From contig BSYQ01000005.1 of NCBI GenBank assembly GCA_030272585.1, positions 3,813,501 to 3,877,500 on the forward strand: a stretch of DNA of 64,000 nt. Direction: 5' to 3'. Positions 39,456-53,400 of this stretch are shown in pieces. Under the pieces are notes generated by a model that was given only the letters and a program-made list of their open reading frames with translations, ran no database searches and was not told the origin of the DNA. The position numbers and the translations under genes were made by a program. The stretch comes from Bryopsis sp. KO-2023 (lineage: Eukaryota > Chlorophyta > Ulvophyceae > Bryopsidales > Bryopsidaceae). Positions within the stretch are counted from its first letter, which is position 1. Each line of letters starts with the position of its first letter.

Positions 39456-42400
39456 AAACTCGCAACTCCTAAGGCAGAGAGGTATATATAACTGCGCTAC
39501 TCTCATTTATGTCTCGCGCAACGAAGACGAAACGCGCCAGGACATTCAAGGAAACGTGGAAAAAGCGTTCAAGTCGATAAACTTGCTTGGGATAACGCAA
39601 GCGCCAGGAAGCGAGAAGGTATAGGAGGTGTTCCTGGTGACGATAAGCCAGATGGTGATGGAGGTGATGACCACCGCAATAGGCGAACCCGTCCTTAGTC
39701 ACACCCCCGCATTCCAGGTGCGCCTGATGGCGGAGGTGATGGTGGCGGTGGGCGAATATCATCCCAAGAGGCTGGGACAGCGTTGTGTTCAAGTGTTCTC
39801 AAGTAGGATAGTAGAGAACATGTGTGGCTGACGCGAAAACCAAGAGAACGTATGTGGTTGACGCGAAAAAGGATGAAGGCTGGCGAAACAAGGAAAATGC
39901 GCCAAGCTAGCCACCAAGGGTAAAAGATAAATGAACGCAACAACTGACGACAGTATCGTGCTTGCAAAAAGCTGTATTGCATCAGCAGGATATGAGGATA
40001 GCGAAGCTAACGCTGTTATCAACTGGAAAAACTTAGATTTTGCATATTAGGCCTAAAGGGAAAAGGAAAGTTCGCAAAAGGGGGTAAAGTTGCGATATAA
40101 AGGTTGAACTTTTAACCTAAGTTCGAGTCTGATGAGGCCATGGAAGTTGAGAGTGAGATGGCGCCTCTGACCCAAGTGGTTGTAACGAGAGGTGAAAGGG
40201 TGCGAACCATGACTAGAGGTGGGCGAGGTCAGAAGGTCACTAGATCATGGAGGCGACCAGAGGAGGGTGAGGGCAGAAGTTCACTGGATCGCCAGGAAAA
40301 GACCGCACCGCCGCAGAACAAGGCAAAGACCATAAGCTCAAGAGACTAGACGGATCGAAAGGATAAGAACAAAGGATTCTTTCTTCATAGGATTACAAGA
40401 AAGATCTTGGAGAACCCCCAAATAGACCCGCGAGAGAACGGTAACCCGGTAATCGCAGAGGGGTCAAGGCGAATGGAGTAATGGAGTAAGGTGGAGAAGA
40501 TTTTTAAGGGTGATGGTTTTGGCTTTGAAGGCAATTCTAAGGTTTTTCGTTTCTTCTTCTGTGGACCAAGTCCAAAGGTGGACCTAAAAGTATGAAAAGA
40601 AGTCAAGCATGTTGGACGCGACAGACCTTTGGTCTGTAAAGACAAACTGCGCCATTCTGCTAGAATTCGCGAAGTTAGTCAGAGACCCAACACTAAGAGT
40701 GAAGCATGTTTGCTTTTTGCGCCAACCAGAGAGTGTTGCAGTAAGCTCAGGTTGATGAAAAAAACAGAGCGACCCCAGGTGGTTAGTTGTGTGAGACAAT
40801 CACCACCAAGCGTTAAGTTGTCATCTCTAGGAACCTATGGGATGTACACTTCGTTGGTGAGAAGAAAAAGACGAGGCTATGGGAGTCGAACCCATATTAG
40901 GGCCAACGCCTCGATCTAACTTCCAGCAAAAGAGATCATGACGAAGCAACTGTGAGCTTCGTATTTTCTGGGTGATGCGTGTGTTGCTGCCCAATGAGCC
41001 ACTGTGTTGTGTGCGACGTTGCTGGAAGAAGCGACCGCCTGGTGGGAGTATTGTTGATGAAACGTTGGCAAAAGGCGTGGAGAGAACTGGGTTGATGCTG
41101 GCTGACGCAAGTGACACTGAAGGTGCCAAAAGGAGATGGAGATGGAGTTATGTGATTGAAAACTTCGAGGGGAAAAATTGAATTCTCCCTATGCAAGCGT
41201 GGAAGGCTATTATGGCTGAACCTCAATTGGAGTCAAGTGTGGAGGCAGTTGTGAAGCGCCCCACCTAGAGAAATACTTATACGCTACAAAAGAGCTGGGA
41301 GTATAAAGCGGAAGTTTCCAAGAGGAACTGAACGACCATAACCTTGCGTTCTATACAAAAGTGACGAACGGCAAGAAGAGAAGTGGTAAACACGAGTTGC
41401 TATATTGAAGGAATGCACTCGCGTTTATATGGAGCACCTAAGTAGGAGCACGCCTCTAATAAGGGGAAGCGACCAACGCTGTGGTGTTACTACGTTCAGT
41501 AGCAGAAGGAAAACGGGGAAGTGTAAGTGAGTAGAAGCGAGACGCTCCTCCAACACTCCCGAAAATTCCTCTGCATGGAAAGTGCGTTAACTGCAGAGAT
41601 AGCACTAAAACGTTCAACATGAGAAGTTAAAGAACGTTCACTTGGAAACGCCGTCGTGAAGGTATGAGTCAAAGTTTGGGAGAGTATGGAAGATGGAAAA
41701 GTAAGAAAAAGTGGGAAGGAAAGCTAAAGAAGACGTGTAGCAAATGTGCTAAGTGAAAAGCACCCGTGGAGTTATCCATAGTGGGGATAACAAGATATTT
41801 TGGAGAAGGGCCGGAAGTTTTTCTACCTTGTGAGAGCAAGAAGATCCAACGATTGAGAGAATATGGAGTGTAATTTTAACCAAGTGTGGATGGCGAAATT
41901 ACAACGAGGGAAAGACAATGTGTTAAAGAGAGAAAGCGATGGGAGCTTAAAGCGCCACGTTGACTCGCGCGAAACGATGTGTTGTTGAGAACTTTAAACA
42001 TCGATCGCTCTATTGTTCTTTCCACCCTAGAACTTTGTTCTATGGGGATACCATGCTTGTGTTAAGCACAAGGAGATGTGCACCCAGTGCGCTGGTTGAT
42101 GCACTTCCATAAACGAGGGTCGTCGTTGCAAGGGCAAACTTCCAAGATATTTAAATTTCGATCTACACTAAGTGAGATGCGTGAAGCAAGAAGGATCTCC
42201 AAAAGAGAAGATAGTGTGGAGCTGTTGCCTTATATTATGCGGCAACAAAGAGTATGAAAGAACCTTGAAGTCCATGCGAAGGAATTTGTGTTAACTATCA
42301 CAAAACCTTGTGCAAAGGCTGAGGGATACCTCCTAAGGGAGAAGATGTTTATTCGCCACCTGAGCAATGAGAGAGCTAGGTGACGCACTATGTGGATGAT

Positions 42401-45400
42401 AGCCTTGTGCATAACGGGGTTTAGAGGATGACAATGGTTGACAACCCCATGAGAATGAGATGCAAGTGAAAAACCGCAAAAGGTTGCAAAAAGGTTTGCT
42501 GATGGTGGTGGAGCGAAGAGGAAGGGGTTTATCTCCTCAAATTCATAACGCCCTTGAGCATCATGGTTTGAGATTTGGGATATCCACCAAGGGACTTGGT
42601 GAGAGGCGTTTGTAAACGCGATGCCCTGTTTAGGGACCCCCAATGATGCGTCATCCATGTGTTCATGGTTGATTCCAGGCTGGTTGAGCCGTAGTTGCTC
42701 CCAGTGTCTGACAAGTGTGTGGTGAGGCTGATGGGAAAACAGAAGCCACACCTTCATCATTGGCCTGTAGTGTCAGGACTAACTCCGTGGATGAACTCGA
42801 CCATATTTCGCTTCAGAGTGTCCGCATTTGCGAGATCTTCGCCACATCATCCATGTGGATATGTTGTGATGTGTGGTGCATCTTTTTCTCAAGGTTTTAT
42901 GGAGGTTGACGCATTTTTATGCGATAAGGCTGGAGATATGTGCAACCTTGCAATATTTGCGCATAGCGACTTGCTGTGTTTGTGTGGAGGCTACCCCCTC
43001 TATGTTTTTCTACCCTTTTGGGACGTGGACGAGGGCGTTCCACTGGCCCCAGGGGGGACAGGAGTGCTCACGAGCGACGAATGAGGTTACCGACGAAGGA
43101 GGTCACGAAGTAGTCGTGAGTGAGGTAAATCGAACAAACGAACGAAGTGAGTCTCTTCAGCAACGGAGTGCGCAGTGAGATTTACTGGCCGCCAGGCCAC
43201 ACTCAAAATTTTGAATCAAACCCGGTGTATACATTGGATGCACTGGAAATGCGACATGGAGGACGAGTTGAGGGTGGTACTCTCTAGCACAAGTTGCTAA
43301 AGTATGTGATGGAGTTGTTTCAAAGAAGTTGTTTTCGAACGTGATAGAAGAGAATACCCACGAGAAGGACAGCCACAAGTGGCTGAGACGTGATCGATGA
43401 ACGTGGAGAAAAGGAATTGGAGTGTTGTGGGATGGTTGAGACACCTTGCTGTCTCCCATGACGGTAAAACCACTATTACAGGGCGTGTGATAGTTGGTGA
43501 TCTCGAAGTCCTGAGAAACCGTGGCGAAAATATAGGAGACTCCATAGAATCACACATTAGTCGGGATAAGAATCCTTGCAGGGAACTCGAGGAGCTGAAA
43601 CTCAATACCTCATTAGAGTATGAGTTAAAGGATTCGTCAGCTTCAAGACGGCCTTGGTGATGGTCGCCTAGTGTGAAGTCCACCTTAGTTTCGGTAGTAC
43701 TAAGGGGGAGGAGACGTGATTCTACCCTAAGTGTTCAAAGAGAGGAACACAGGAGCGAAAAGAGACGTAGCAGCTGGAACCCTGTGCGCCAGCTACCGCG
43801 TACGCGCGTGTGAAGACTTCCTAAGGGAAATGTGGCTACGTTAATATGATGGCGAAACAGTTTACTTAATCCAATACTCGAAGTGGATGGTGCTCTGTGT
43901 ATCATTTTATTAAGAAGAGAGCGCAACACTTGGAGTTCGTTTGTTATCGACGAGTGTGAAGACAATTCCAGCGACACATGTCAACGCGACTAAGGTGTTA
44001 AGGTGATGCATGGCGTGGAATATGTCTATTTCTGAGGGTGAAGCATATGGACCGACCAAAATACAAGTCTGTCGTTCTGAAAAGGAGAAGGCAAATATTA
44101 GCCTCGCGACAGAGGTTCCATGAAGGATAAAGCGAGAGTAACTTCGTGGAAGGGATTGAGCAGTAGCTTGATCAATTGACGTCGAGGATCGGTGTGTGCT
44201 ATCACATGAAGGGCTTAGCTCTGGAGGAGATGAAGTTCACAAGAGTTTAATGGACTCTGGCGCAAGTATTTGACAATCCGCCAAGTGCTACGAGTAGTGA
44301 CTGAACCAGAGCAGCAATCGGTGAAAGATGAACGAGCAGTGGAGAAAACTCTTGAACGACAAGAGGTGTGATATCTTCAACGACAACAAGTGCGTTTAAC
44401 CAACGTGTTGGTTGGAGAAAGAGAGAGACTATCGAGTGCCACAACCAGATTGAGAAACACCACTCTGTTTAAGGTTGATGGTAAAAGGAACTGCATTGGA
44501 TTACACTTGAGAGTTGAAGAAACACAAGTGGAGAAAGAAGAAGCAATAGCAACAGTGGACGTCGACTATAAAGGAACCGTGGTGAGCATCTCGGAAGATT
44601 TGCAGACGGAGGAGGAGAAGACGAGCAGAATACGCGATAAATCCTTGTACAGCGGTTGTAAGTCGCCAAAGAGCGCAGTAAAGACTATTCCCATCAAGGT
44701 AATAAGTCGGAATGCCGTGCATGGTTTATAGCCGATCCATCAAAGGCAAGAGGAGTCGCAGATATTACTTCTATTGGCGAAGAACACGAGAATGCCTAAC
44801 GCATCCTTGTTTATCTTTGTGAGAAAATACTTGAAGAATGAGGAGATTATCCACACTACCTTCGGGACTTGCATGATGTATGGGTGCAAACACATGTGAG
44901 TGTGGGATACGTTCTAAGTCTTCAACGTGGAGCTTGCATATGGTGACTGCCTACAATGGGTAGTGCAGAAAGGAGTTGCATCTTCAAACGTCAGTGAACT
45001 GAAAGGAGGAGAAGCGTTAGCTGGATAGGCAACCGGTAACGCAAGGATCAACAAGTGGAAGAATTTATCGAGGAAATAAGAAGAGAAGCACGAGGAAGAA
45101 TAAGCAAGAGATGAATGGCGGTCAGAGGCATAGGTTCCCTAAAGTGGAATACAAACTCAATAGGTCTTTTTGGGGATGGCAATGGTGGAAGATCCTAGTG
45201 TGGGATCACGTGTTGGTACCATTGACCCAAAGCCAGCCTATGTAACTCGTCTTCATATGCTACTCTGACTTAGCTGATTTGATTGAGGATTCGATAATGT
45301 TGGAGGCGGAGCACTTGGTTGATCACAACAGTAACAAAGAATACAAGCGGATGTATTCTGACTTGCCTCCCGACGTGGTAGCCTACCCTCAGGTCAAGGT

Positions 45401-46151
45401 CAATAGACTATGAGAGGATGGTGCGTTTATATCAAACAAGAGAAAGAGAACCCAAAGCGGAAGAGGAAGAGCAAGAGTCAAGGACTACTAAGGAGAGCGA
45501 GAGAGCGAAACCTGAGACAGAGAGGTCTAAGGTAGAGAGAAGTGCGGCAAAGAGCGACTACAGGACGGAGAAATGGCTAGAGGTGCTAAAAGGGAGAGCA
45601 CCGAGTGAGTTCGCTGAAAAGCTGGAGCTCCACCTGTCAATGTGCGGCCCACATGAGTTGGTGTGCATGTGTATTGGCCACGCACAAGGGTGAAAGTGCG
45701 TTATGCTAAGGCCATGGGACAACTGGTAAGAGCATAGCCTTGGCAGTGGATGGAACGTTAAGCAAGGCTACGTTTCCCAAGCTATTTGTTCTAAGGAGCT
45801 CAGAGTTGTTGCCAAATGACGCTCACAGCTGAAGGTTGTAAAGGAAGTGCGCCAACCTTGAGTGTTCAAGACTTTGCCGCAGGAGAGCTGACCAAGACAC
45901 GAGCAAGAGATGTCCAAGATGTCCAAGATGTCCAAGACAGTGGTGGTTCGTGGGTCAGAAGAAAAAGGTTGAGTTAAAAAGGTTAAGTTGAGTTGAGTAA
46001 TGCGTTTGAGAATCTTTGCATGGTATGGGACATGCATTGTACCTAGAGGATTAAGTGTGTTAGCTTATGGGTTATGAAGTATTTGTTTGATCGTGGCAGA
46101 GAGAAAGAATGTTAGTGTCGCGGACGCCACTTATTATGGGGCGGGGCAAGT

Positions 46152-46369
46152 TGATAGTGATTTTAGACGAGATGACTAGAAATGACTGGTCTGGGAGCGT
46201 TGAGGTGACTTGTATCATTAGTGTGACTCGTGATAGCCCTAGAGTACTATTTAAGGGACACGTAGTTAGACACTGGTTGGGTTGTTGTTTGGTTGGATTC
46301 GCTGTTGTAGGGGAACGCTCCCAGGGGGAGTATGTAGAAAATTTATTTCCACCACACACCCCACTATCA
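46152..46369 (+). repeat. B2 3' LTR, 218 bp
   Basis: Same ends as the 5' LTR; preceded by GGGGCGGGGCAAG and followed by TTTAC. Confidence 0.92.
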
Positions 46370-47400
46370 TTTACTGATTTCTTCGGCAGCGGCATCCCAA
46401 AGGCTGAGTCCTCAGGCTCAGGGGAAGTTGATTCTTCACGCTCTGGTGATACTGCACGAGCTTCACTTCCACTTTGGGCACTCTGACTTCCGCCACTCAC
46501 ATCCTCCATGCTTCGTTCCAGGCCAGATAATCTTAAGGCAACCACATCAGCTGCATCTTGCTGCTGATCCCAGGTCTTGGATGCCTTTTTCTCCAAGGCA
46601 ATCAAATCTTTTTGAATTGCTACTCTTGAGCTCTGCAAACGCTTCACCTCAGCACCTTGTTTGTGCAAGGACTCCCGAAACAATTCTAGAGTCCGTTCGA
46701 CTTTTTCGTTGGAATCCGCAACAGTTCCTAATAAGCCTTCAATTCTCCGCCCTTGAACAAGGGATAACTCGGAGAGTTGTGTTAACTGAAGTGCTGATGC
46801 TTCAGTTGCTTCTTTTAGGTCAGCAAAACGAGAGTCCGCTAGAATGTCTGCGGCATCCATTCTCCTCGTTATTGCATCCACAGAAGCTTTGATCTCGGCT
46901 CTTTCTTTCCTATGGTCGATATCTTGGCGTAATAGCCTCTGCTCGTATCGACTATGTTGAGCCGCTACTGAATCCAGCTTCTGCTGTTGCGACACCACCG
47001 CATGCTGTGTGGCCTCAACCTGTTGCGCATGCTGGTGCTGTGTTTCCAGCGCCTGCCCGATCACCTCTGATGCACCAGCCAGTTGGTTCGACACAGAGGC
47101 CTCAGTATGGGCGAGCCTCTGCCCCAGTGTCTGGTCAACTTGCTGCAGGTGACCCCTTAGCCCGTGGGCTAAATCGTCCACACGGTCATGGACCGCATCC
47201 ACATCCTCTCTTAAGGCTTCCGCATCAGCTCCCATGTCTATGTCGACAGCTGCTTGCTGAACATTGTGGATGTTCTGGACGTTTATTTGTTGATACACAA
47301 CATTGGGTGCGTCAGGCAATTCCTCATCGAACTCAGGTTCAATCCCTGGCTCTTCAACTTGAGGCTCGCGCACTACCAATGCGTGTTCACGGTCAGCCAT
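46370..47400 (-). pseudogene. gag: Family A Gag, N-terminal part, copy X (split by B2)
   Basis: Codons 1 to about 342 of Gag: starts M-A-D-R-E-H like A0 and covers the helical coiled-coil-like region. After the insertion point the frame runs into the B2 LTR, which adds unrelated residues before a stop. The leader and primer site (47532-47543) precede it as in A0. Confidence 0.9.
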
Positions 47401-47531
47401 GGTCTCTCAGCCACTATTTGGGAGTACTCAACAACCACGGTTGGAGTTTCTCTCTACCAAACAAACAAACAAAAACGTTTGTTGCGCCACGTTCACAAGT
47501 TTCGATCTCAAGAACTTAAAGTTCTTGCCTA

Positions 47532-47543
47532 GCTCCGAAACCA
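47532..47543 (-). other. Primer-binding site of array copy X
   Basis: TGGTTTCGGAGC two bases inside LTR2, as in A0. Confidence 0.8.
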
Positions 47544-47545
47544 AT

Positions 47546-47965
47546 TGATAGTGAAGCTTGTGGGTGACGCAATAGTGGTCGGCTGTGTTGGTTGGATTCG
47601 TGATAACTTGCTGGCTAACGCAAGTATACTTGTGGGGTTTGTTGGTTTAGACAACTCTCTAGCTAGCGCGGTTGTGAACGCTACTAGAGCACTTGGGTTG
47701 GGAAGTGATTGCGTCAGGCAAACACTTAACACACACACACACAAACACACACACAAGCGGGAACACACCAATCCCACGAATCCCGAGTTCTTACAAAATA
47801 AAGTGAACGTCAAAACAACGAGTGGGCCTCTTAAGTACCCCTAAGTGTAGTACGCTGACGCATGCCCCAAACTCTGGGTCTAATCTGTCTTACTCGCGAA
47901 CCCACATGCGTCAGCCACCCTCGGCTCTATCCCAAACTACCTCGTATAGCGCTAAAAGACTAACA
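47546..47965 (-). repeat. Array LTR2, shared between copies X and Y, 420 bp
   Basis: Looks identical to LTR1. It serves as 5' LTR of copy X (primer site on its left) and 3' LTR of copy Y (purine tract 47966-47979 on its right). Confidence 0.93.
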
Positions 47966-48160
47966 TACGCCCCCCCCGCAAAAAGTGGGCGCCCACGCAC
48001 ACCAAAACACAAAGAAAAACAAAACACAAAAAACACAAACACAAAACTCACCCACTCCCATACCCACACCCAACTGTCTTGGACCTGTCTCTTGCTCTGA
48101 CGTCTCTGACAGCTGCTGCACGCACACACTTGGTCGACGATAACTCCTTTTCCCTCCTCC

Positions 48161-49975
48161 TTAACGCTGTTCCTGCGCTTGCGCTTGCTGGATAGCACGC
48201 TGCTCCTGCGCATGCGCTTGCTGCACTGCACGATACCGGACACAGGGATCAAATGCGGCAGCCACCCTCTTGGACTTTAGGAATGGCAGATCCCTTGTGA
48301 TGCCGGACACCTTGAGCTGCCGCTTCACACACATGTTGCAGTGTGGCAACTTCTCGTGCTCAGCCGGGAACGGAGGGATTTCTTCGAACGTCGAGCGTGT
48401 CAGCTTCAACATATGGGCAGGTAGAGAGAATGGGGAGACGGTGGCGATGGACTTGTTGTCCACTTCCGCGACTTTTTGGACCGCCGTGACGATGCGCCCC
48501 AGCATCGAGTATGCCAACCAATGAGCATCACACACGAGGTGATACCCACAAGGAAGGACGGAATACTTCTTCTGCGTCAGCCGCTGAGCACTTGCTTGCA
48601 TTGGGCTTCTCCCGCACCAAATGCACATGGGCAACTCGTGAAAGTGCCGGTTGCCGCGGTAATTTTGCAAGGCTCGGTCCCTGGGGTTAGTATATTGGAC
48701 CTTCGGCCATTTCTCTGACGCAGTGATGGGGTTGCAAGCCTCCTCGATATCCTCCCGTGACAGGTTCACTTCGCTGGGTGCAGCATCCACTTTGTCCTGA
48801 GCAGCCGCCCTTAGTCTTCTGAGCTTAACCTTTTCTCGGAAAGCCCGAAGTGCTGCTTCTGTTGGAGCTAACTCCAACGGTGGATGAACCGCACGCTGAA
48901 CCTCTGTCACCTGGCTTGGCCCTTCATCATTCCTTATTTCCCCGTCCTCCAGTTCAGAACTAGGACCTTCGAGCCTAGGAGGTGGACTGCCGAAGTCAAT
49001 TTCTTCGTTAAAATCCAAGTCCAAAAGCTCCTCCTCTCTCATGTCGAATAAGTCCTCCCCCGGTGCTATTGCGGTAGCCTCATCTCCGGGAGTCTGAACT
49101 GTTGGCGCTGGTTGTGAGGGTGCTGGAGTCTTTAATGCGGCAGCCTTTAACTTGAGTAACAAGTTGGCTCTTGCTGCATCTCCAGGCATACGATCCCTCG
49201 GTGGCTCACCACCTTCATCGTCACCGTCCTCTCGCCTTCTCTTTCCGTGTGGATCTTCATCCCTACACGGCGAGCTTGGGCGTTTGTTTTTCCCTTTCCC
49301 CTTGCCCTTGCTTGAGCCTCCCGCATCATCGTCCTTGGACGGTTCCAGATCAAGTGTTGCGTTTGACAACAGAACTTGGACTTGGCGATCCAGTTCTTCG
49401 CGTACCCGTGGTGCTGGTACCGCCGGGTTCAAACGCAGCATCTTGTCCGTTGTTTCGCTCTGCACTTGAAGTTTTTCAGAGCCGTCTCTGAGGGACTCTC
49501 CCAGCAAATCGATCTGCAGCTCTTGTTCTGCCAATTCCTTCTTAAGATTGTTGGCTGCTGCACTCCACGCGGTTGCTACAGCTCGCTGCAGCGTTTCCTC
49601 TACCGCGGTAAATCGATCCACTATTCCCCCGAGAGCTTGTTTACGGAGGTCATTCTCACGATGGTTAGCCATCATGTGAGATTGGAACCTTTGCTTTTTC
49701 AGCTTCATGGCTTCCAATTTTTCTTCCAAGACCTTGGTCTTGTCCTCCGCTTCTTTCTTTTCCGCCTCCGCCTTATCCTTGGCTTTCTCCGCTGCCTCCT
49801 TCGCAGCCTCAGCTGCTTTCGTCCGGTCACTCAACTCTGCGAGCTGCCGGGTTAAGGCCTCATTGTTCTGCAGCACCTCCTCTGCGGTCGTAACAAAGTG
49901 CTGCAGCTCCTCTTCTTTTTGAGCTACCTCCGCTTCCAACCTCGCAATAATTGCGGCGGGTGTATCGGCAGCCAT
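48161..49975 (-). CDS. Family A ORF3, copy Y (604 aa)
   Basis: Same protein as 30320-32134 except one visible change (Ala for Pro in the P-V-P-A-P-R segment, base 49423). All zinc ligands and the coiled coil are kept and the frame is intact. The TATA-like box is at 50090-50097. Confidence 0.8.
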   Translation of the reverse strand: MAADTPAAIIARLEAEVAQKEEELQHFVTTAEEVLQNNEALTRQLAELSDRTKAAEAAKEAAEKAKDKAEAEKKEAEDKTKVLEEKLEAMKLKKQRFQSHMMANHRENDLRKQALGGIVDRFTAVEETLQRAVATAWSAAANNLKKELAEQELQIDLLGESLRDGSEKLQVQSETTDKMLRLNPAVPAPRVREELDRQVQVLLSNATLDLEPSKDDDAGGSSKGKGKGKNKRPSSPCRDEDPHGKRRREDGDDEGGEPPRDRMPGDAARANLLLKLKAAALKTPAPSQPAPTVQTPGDEATAIAPGEDLFDMREEELLDLDFNEEIDFGSPPPRLEGPSSELEDGEIRNDEGPSQVTEVQRAVHPPLELAPTEAALRAFREKVKLRRLRAAAQDKVDAAPSEVNLSREDIEEACNPITASEKWPKVQYTNPRDRALQNYRGNRHFHELPMCIWCGRSPMQASAQRLTQKKYSVLPCGYHLVCDAHWLAYSMLGRIVTAVQKVAEVDNKSIATVSPFSLPAHMLKLTRSTFEEIPPFPAEHEKLPHCNMCVKRQLKVSGITRDLPFLKSKRVAAAFDPCVRYRAVQQAHAQEQRAIQQAQAQEQR

Positions 49976-50424
49976 TATGTTCGTCGGAAAGAAAGAAATA
50001 ACAACGGTTTGTGCGTCTTTAGACTTTTTTTCACTCAGGAGCTCGCTCCGTTTACACAAACACTAGGGCAAAATGGTTCGAGGGCTGCGCTTATAAGGCT
50101 GGGTGACTCGTACACTTTCCTCGTTGGGTTATTGGGGTGAGACACCAACGTTTCGCTCGGTTGGAGTCTCGTCAAGACCACCTCAACACGTCACTTGATA
50201 GGGGTTTTCTCGGAACAACCACACTATCTCGAATGTGACATCGTTTGCCCGGTTCTTAAAGTACTACTGAAGCTACACTTACTGCGCCAGCCAAATAACT
50301 TAGGCACCTAACGCATTAAAGATAAAGAGTTGGTTTGGAAGTCGACAGAGTTTTTCTAAGGTATCCTTTTTCGCGCCCCCTTGCTATAAGGAGTTCCACC
50401 TTAGCCATCAAACACTCTGCTTCC

Positions 50425-53400
50425 CTATTCTCTTCCTTTCTGCAACTCTTTTCTTTCTTTCTCTTTAAATGCGCGAAGTATATCTGGTGCGTTAACCAAA
50501 TTAGCTTCAGGTTCCCAAGTAGCGTCAAGTAGATCGTATCCTTTCCACAGCACTAGGTATTCACGATTGCGTTTACCTCTAGCCCTTAGGATATTTTCGA
50601 CCTCATACTCTACTTCGCTACCAATCAACTCTCCTTCTGGAGGTTGTATCTGCCTGCTGTTATCACTCGAGGCGTGCTAACGCTTGAACTTAGAAACATG
50701 AAACACTGGGTGAATGAGCCATGTTTCCGGAAGTTGAACTCTGTAAGCCACCTTTGATATTTTCTCCACAATTTCAAAGGGACCCACAAATCGACGGCGC
50801 AGTTTGGGACTCACTTTGTTCAAAGCAGCCAACGGAATAAAACGGCTTTTTATCAGGACTTTATCCCCTTTCTCAAAAGCAATATCTTTCCTCTTTTTGT
50901 TTGCACTCACACACATTCTGTGTTGTGCTCGAGAGTAATATGCTTTTGCGGTATCTAAGTCCTGTGCCATCCGTGCTACCATAGTCTTAACTGCTTCCAC
51001 TTGAAATTGCGTTGCCGTCCCACCAATGTTTGGTGTTTCTGGATGGTACCCATACATCAAGTATGCAGGTGCGAACCCTGTACTCGCATTCACTGCATTG
51101 TTTGCTGCAAACTCTGCTGTAGGTAAATACTCAACCCACTTATGGGGATACCTCTCAGCATATGGCCTCAGGAAATTTTCCAGAGTACGTATGGTAACCT
51201 CACTCTGCCCATCCGTTTGAGGGTGGTAAGCTGTACTCATACGAATCTCTGTACCCAGAGCTTTAAAAAGCGTCTGCCAGAACTTGCTGGTAAAGCGAGG
51301 GTCTCTATCAGACACAATCACTTTAGGTAGGCCATGGTTGCGGTAAACATGTTCGATAAAAAGTTGGGCGTATCCTGCAGCGGTAATTTCTTTCGTACAT
51401 GGGGCGAAATGCACAAACTTGGTAAGTCTATCGACAAAGACAGCTACAGCACTAAACCCATTGGATGCTGGTAGATCTGTCACCAAGTCAGTGGTAATCT
51501 GCTCCCACTTCCGCTCAGGTATTGGCAGGGGTTGAAGTAAGCCCATAGGCTTCTGTGTGTCAGCCTTTATTTGTTGGCACACAGGGCATTCGCGCACAAA
51601 TGCCTTCAACTCATTCATCCACCCCTTCCACCAATATCGCCGCGCTAGGATTTCTCCTGTTCGCGCTGGTCCTGTATGGCCTGCTGAAGGTGTCTCATGG
51701 CACTCCTTCATAATCTTATTGCGCTGGCCTTTAGGAACCACCACTTTCTCGACTAATCCTCTCTTTGGGACCGTCCAGAGTATTCCCTCTCTGAGGAAAT
51801 ATCCCTCAACTTCCTCGCCACTCTCAAGCTTCCGCAATATCTTCACCAAGGAGTTATCAGCTTGGAGGGCTTGTTTCCACTCGTCTTGGCTTGCTTGATG
51901 CACGTGCCAAGTGGAAATGTTCATCGCAGTTTCCACGGGCTTAGGAACACTGCGGGAGAGAGCATCTGCTAACACATTAGCCTTGCCTTTGATATAGGAG
52001 ATCTTGGGGTTGATCGAAGTCAGGTACCCCGCCTCAAGCCATCTTGCTTGGGTTCTAGAAAGGTTCCTCTGCGACAGAATATGCGTCAGAGGTTGGTGGT
52101 CAGTGAACACTGTTACTCCACCCGCACAACCTTCTAGATAATGTCTCCACTGCACCATCGCATAACATATTGCACACAACTCTTTGTCGTATGGTGCATA
52201 GTTAAGCTCGGCAGGCTTGAATCTACGTGAGAGGTAAGCTATTGGCTGTAGCCCCTCTCCGTGATCCTGTGTTAACACGGCACCGATGGCCTCATTCGAC
52301 GCATCAGTGATCACAGTGTAAGGCAGTGACGCATCTGGAAAAATAAGGACGGGAGCTTGACTTAAACGCTTTTTCAGTTCATTGAATGCGCCACGCTCAA
52401 CCTGTCCCCATCTCCAGGGATGGTCTTTTTTCACTAAGTCATGGAGTGGTCCAGCAACATGTGCAAACTGGGGAATGAATTTCCTGTAGTATGAAACCAT
52501 TCCAAGGAAACTACGTACATCACTAACACTCTGGAGTTCCTTCCACTCCTTCACTGCCTTCACTTTTTGTTCCTGTGGTTTTAACCCACTTCCGCTAATG
52601 CGGTAGCCAAGATAGTCTACTGTTGCGACAGCCAGCTCACTTTTACTTGCCTTAGCAAAAAGCTGATATTCTGCTAGTCGCGACAGGACTTTCTCTAAGT
52701 GTTCGGCATGCTGTTCCATGTTTTCAGAGAAGATGAGTATGTCATCGATAAAGACAACAACAAAATCATCTAAAAACTCTGTGAGTAGGTCTTGTACTAG
52801 AGTTTGGAATTGCGCTGGGCAATTGGTTAGCCCAAAAGGCGCTACCAAAAACTCAAAGTGACCGTATCTCGTGCGGAACGCTGTTTTATCTGTATCAGAT
52901 GGCCTTACTGGAAATTGCCAATAGCCTGATCGCAGATCTAACTTTGAGAACACTTTGGCTTTGAACACTCTATCCATCAATTCTTCTGGCAGGGGTAAAG
53001 GATACCGGTTTTTCACCGTCACCTTATTGATCCACCTATAATCCACACACATCCTTAAGCCTCCATCCTTTTTCGGTACAAACAGGATTGGCGCGCCCCA
53101 AGGGGACTCGGATGGTTTGATTTTCTTCTGTTCCAGAAGGTAGTCCACTTGTGCTTTCACTTCATCCAGCTCTGCTGGTGAAAGCTTGTATATTGGACGA
53201 TGGATAGGTGTTGGATCCTCCAGGTCTATCTTAAACTCATGACCTTTTCTCTTCGGAGGGATCCCTGGGGGTAAATCACGAGGGAACACACCACGGTGTG
53301 TTTCTACCACCTTTTTAATTTCGGCAGGGGTGTCTGAACGAATAAGTTTACCAATCTCATCCTCAGTGTTGAATGGCTGTGTTCGCTCTATTGCGTCAGG

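Larger units (their letters stand above)
38208..46369 (+). mobile_element. Non-autonomous element B2, 8.16 kb, inside family A gag
   Basis: The 218-bp LTRs (38208-38425, 46152-46369) look identical to each other and differ from B1's by a 9-bp longer 5' end. TTTAC is duplicated at 38203-38207 and 46370-46374; A0 has the uninterrupted site with one TTTAC. Primer site 38428-38439 and purine tract 46138-46150. The interior matches B1 apart from scattered substitutions and small indels, for example 8 bp lost in the third hairpin. It carries the same gag fossil, hairpin array (39206-39455) and Pol III-like boxes. Confidence 0.93.
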
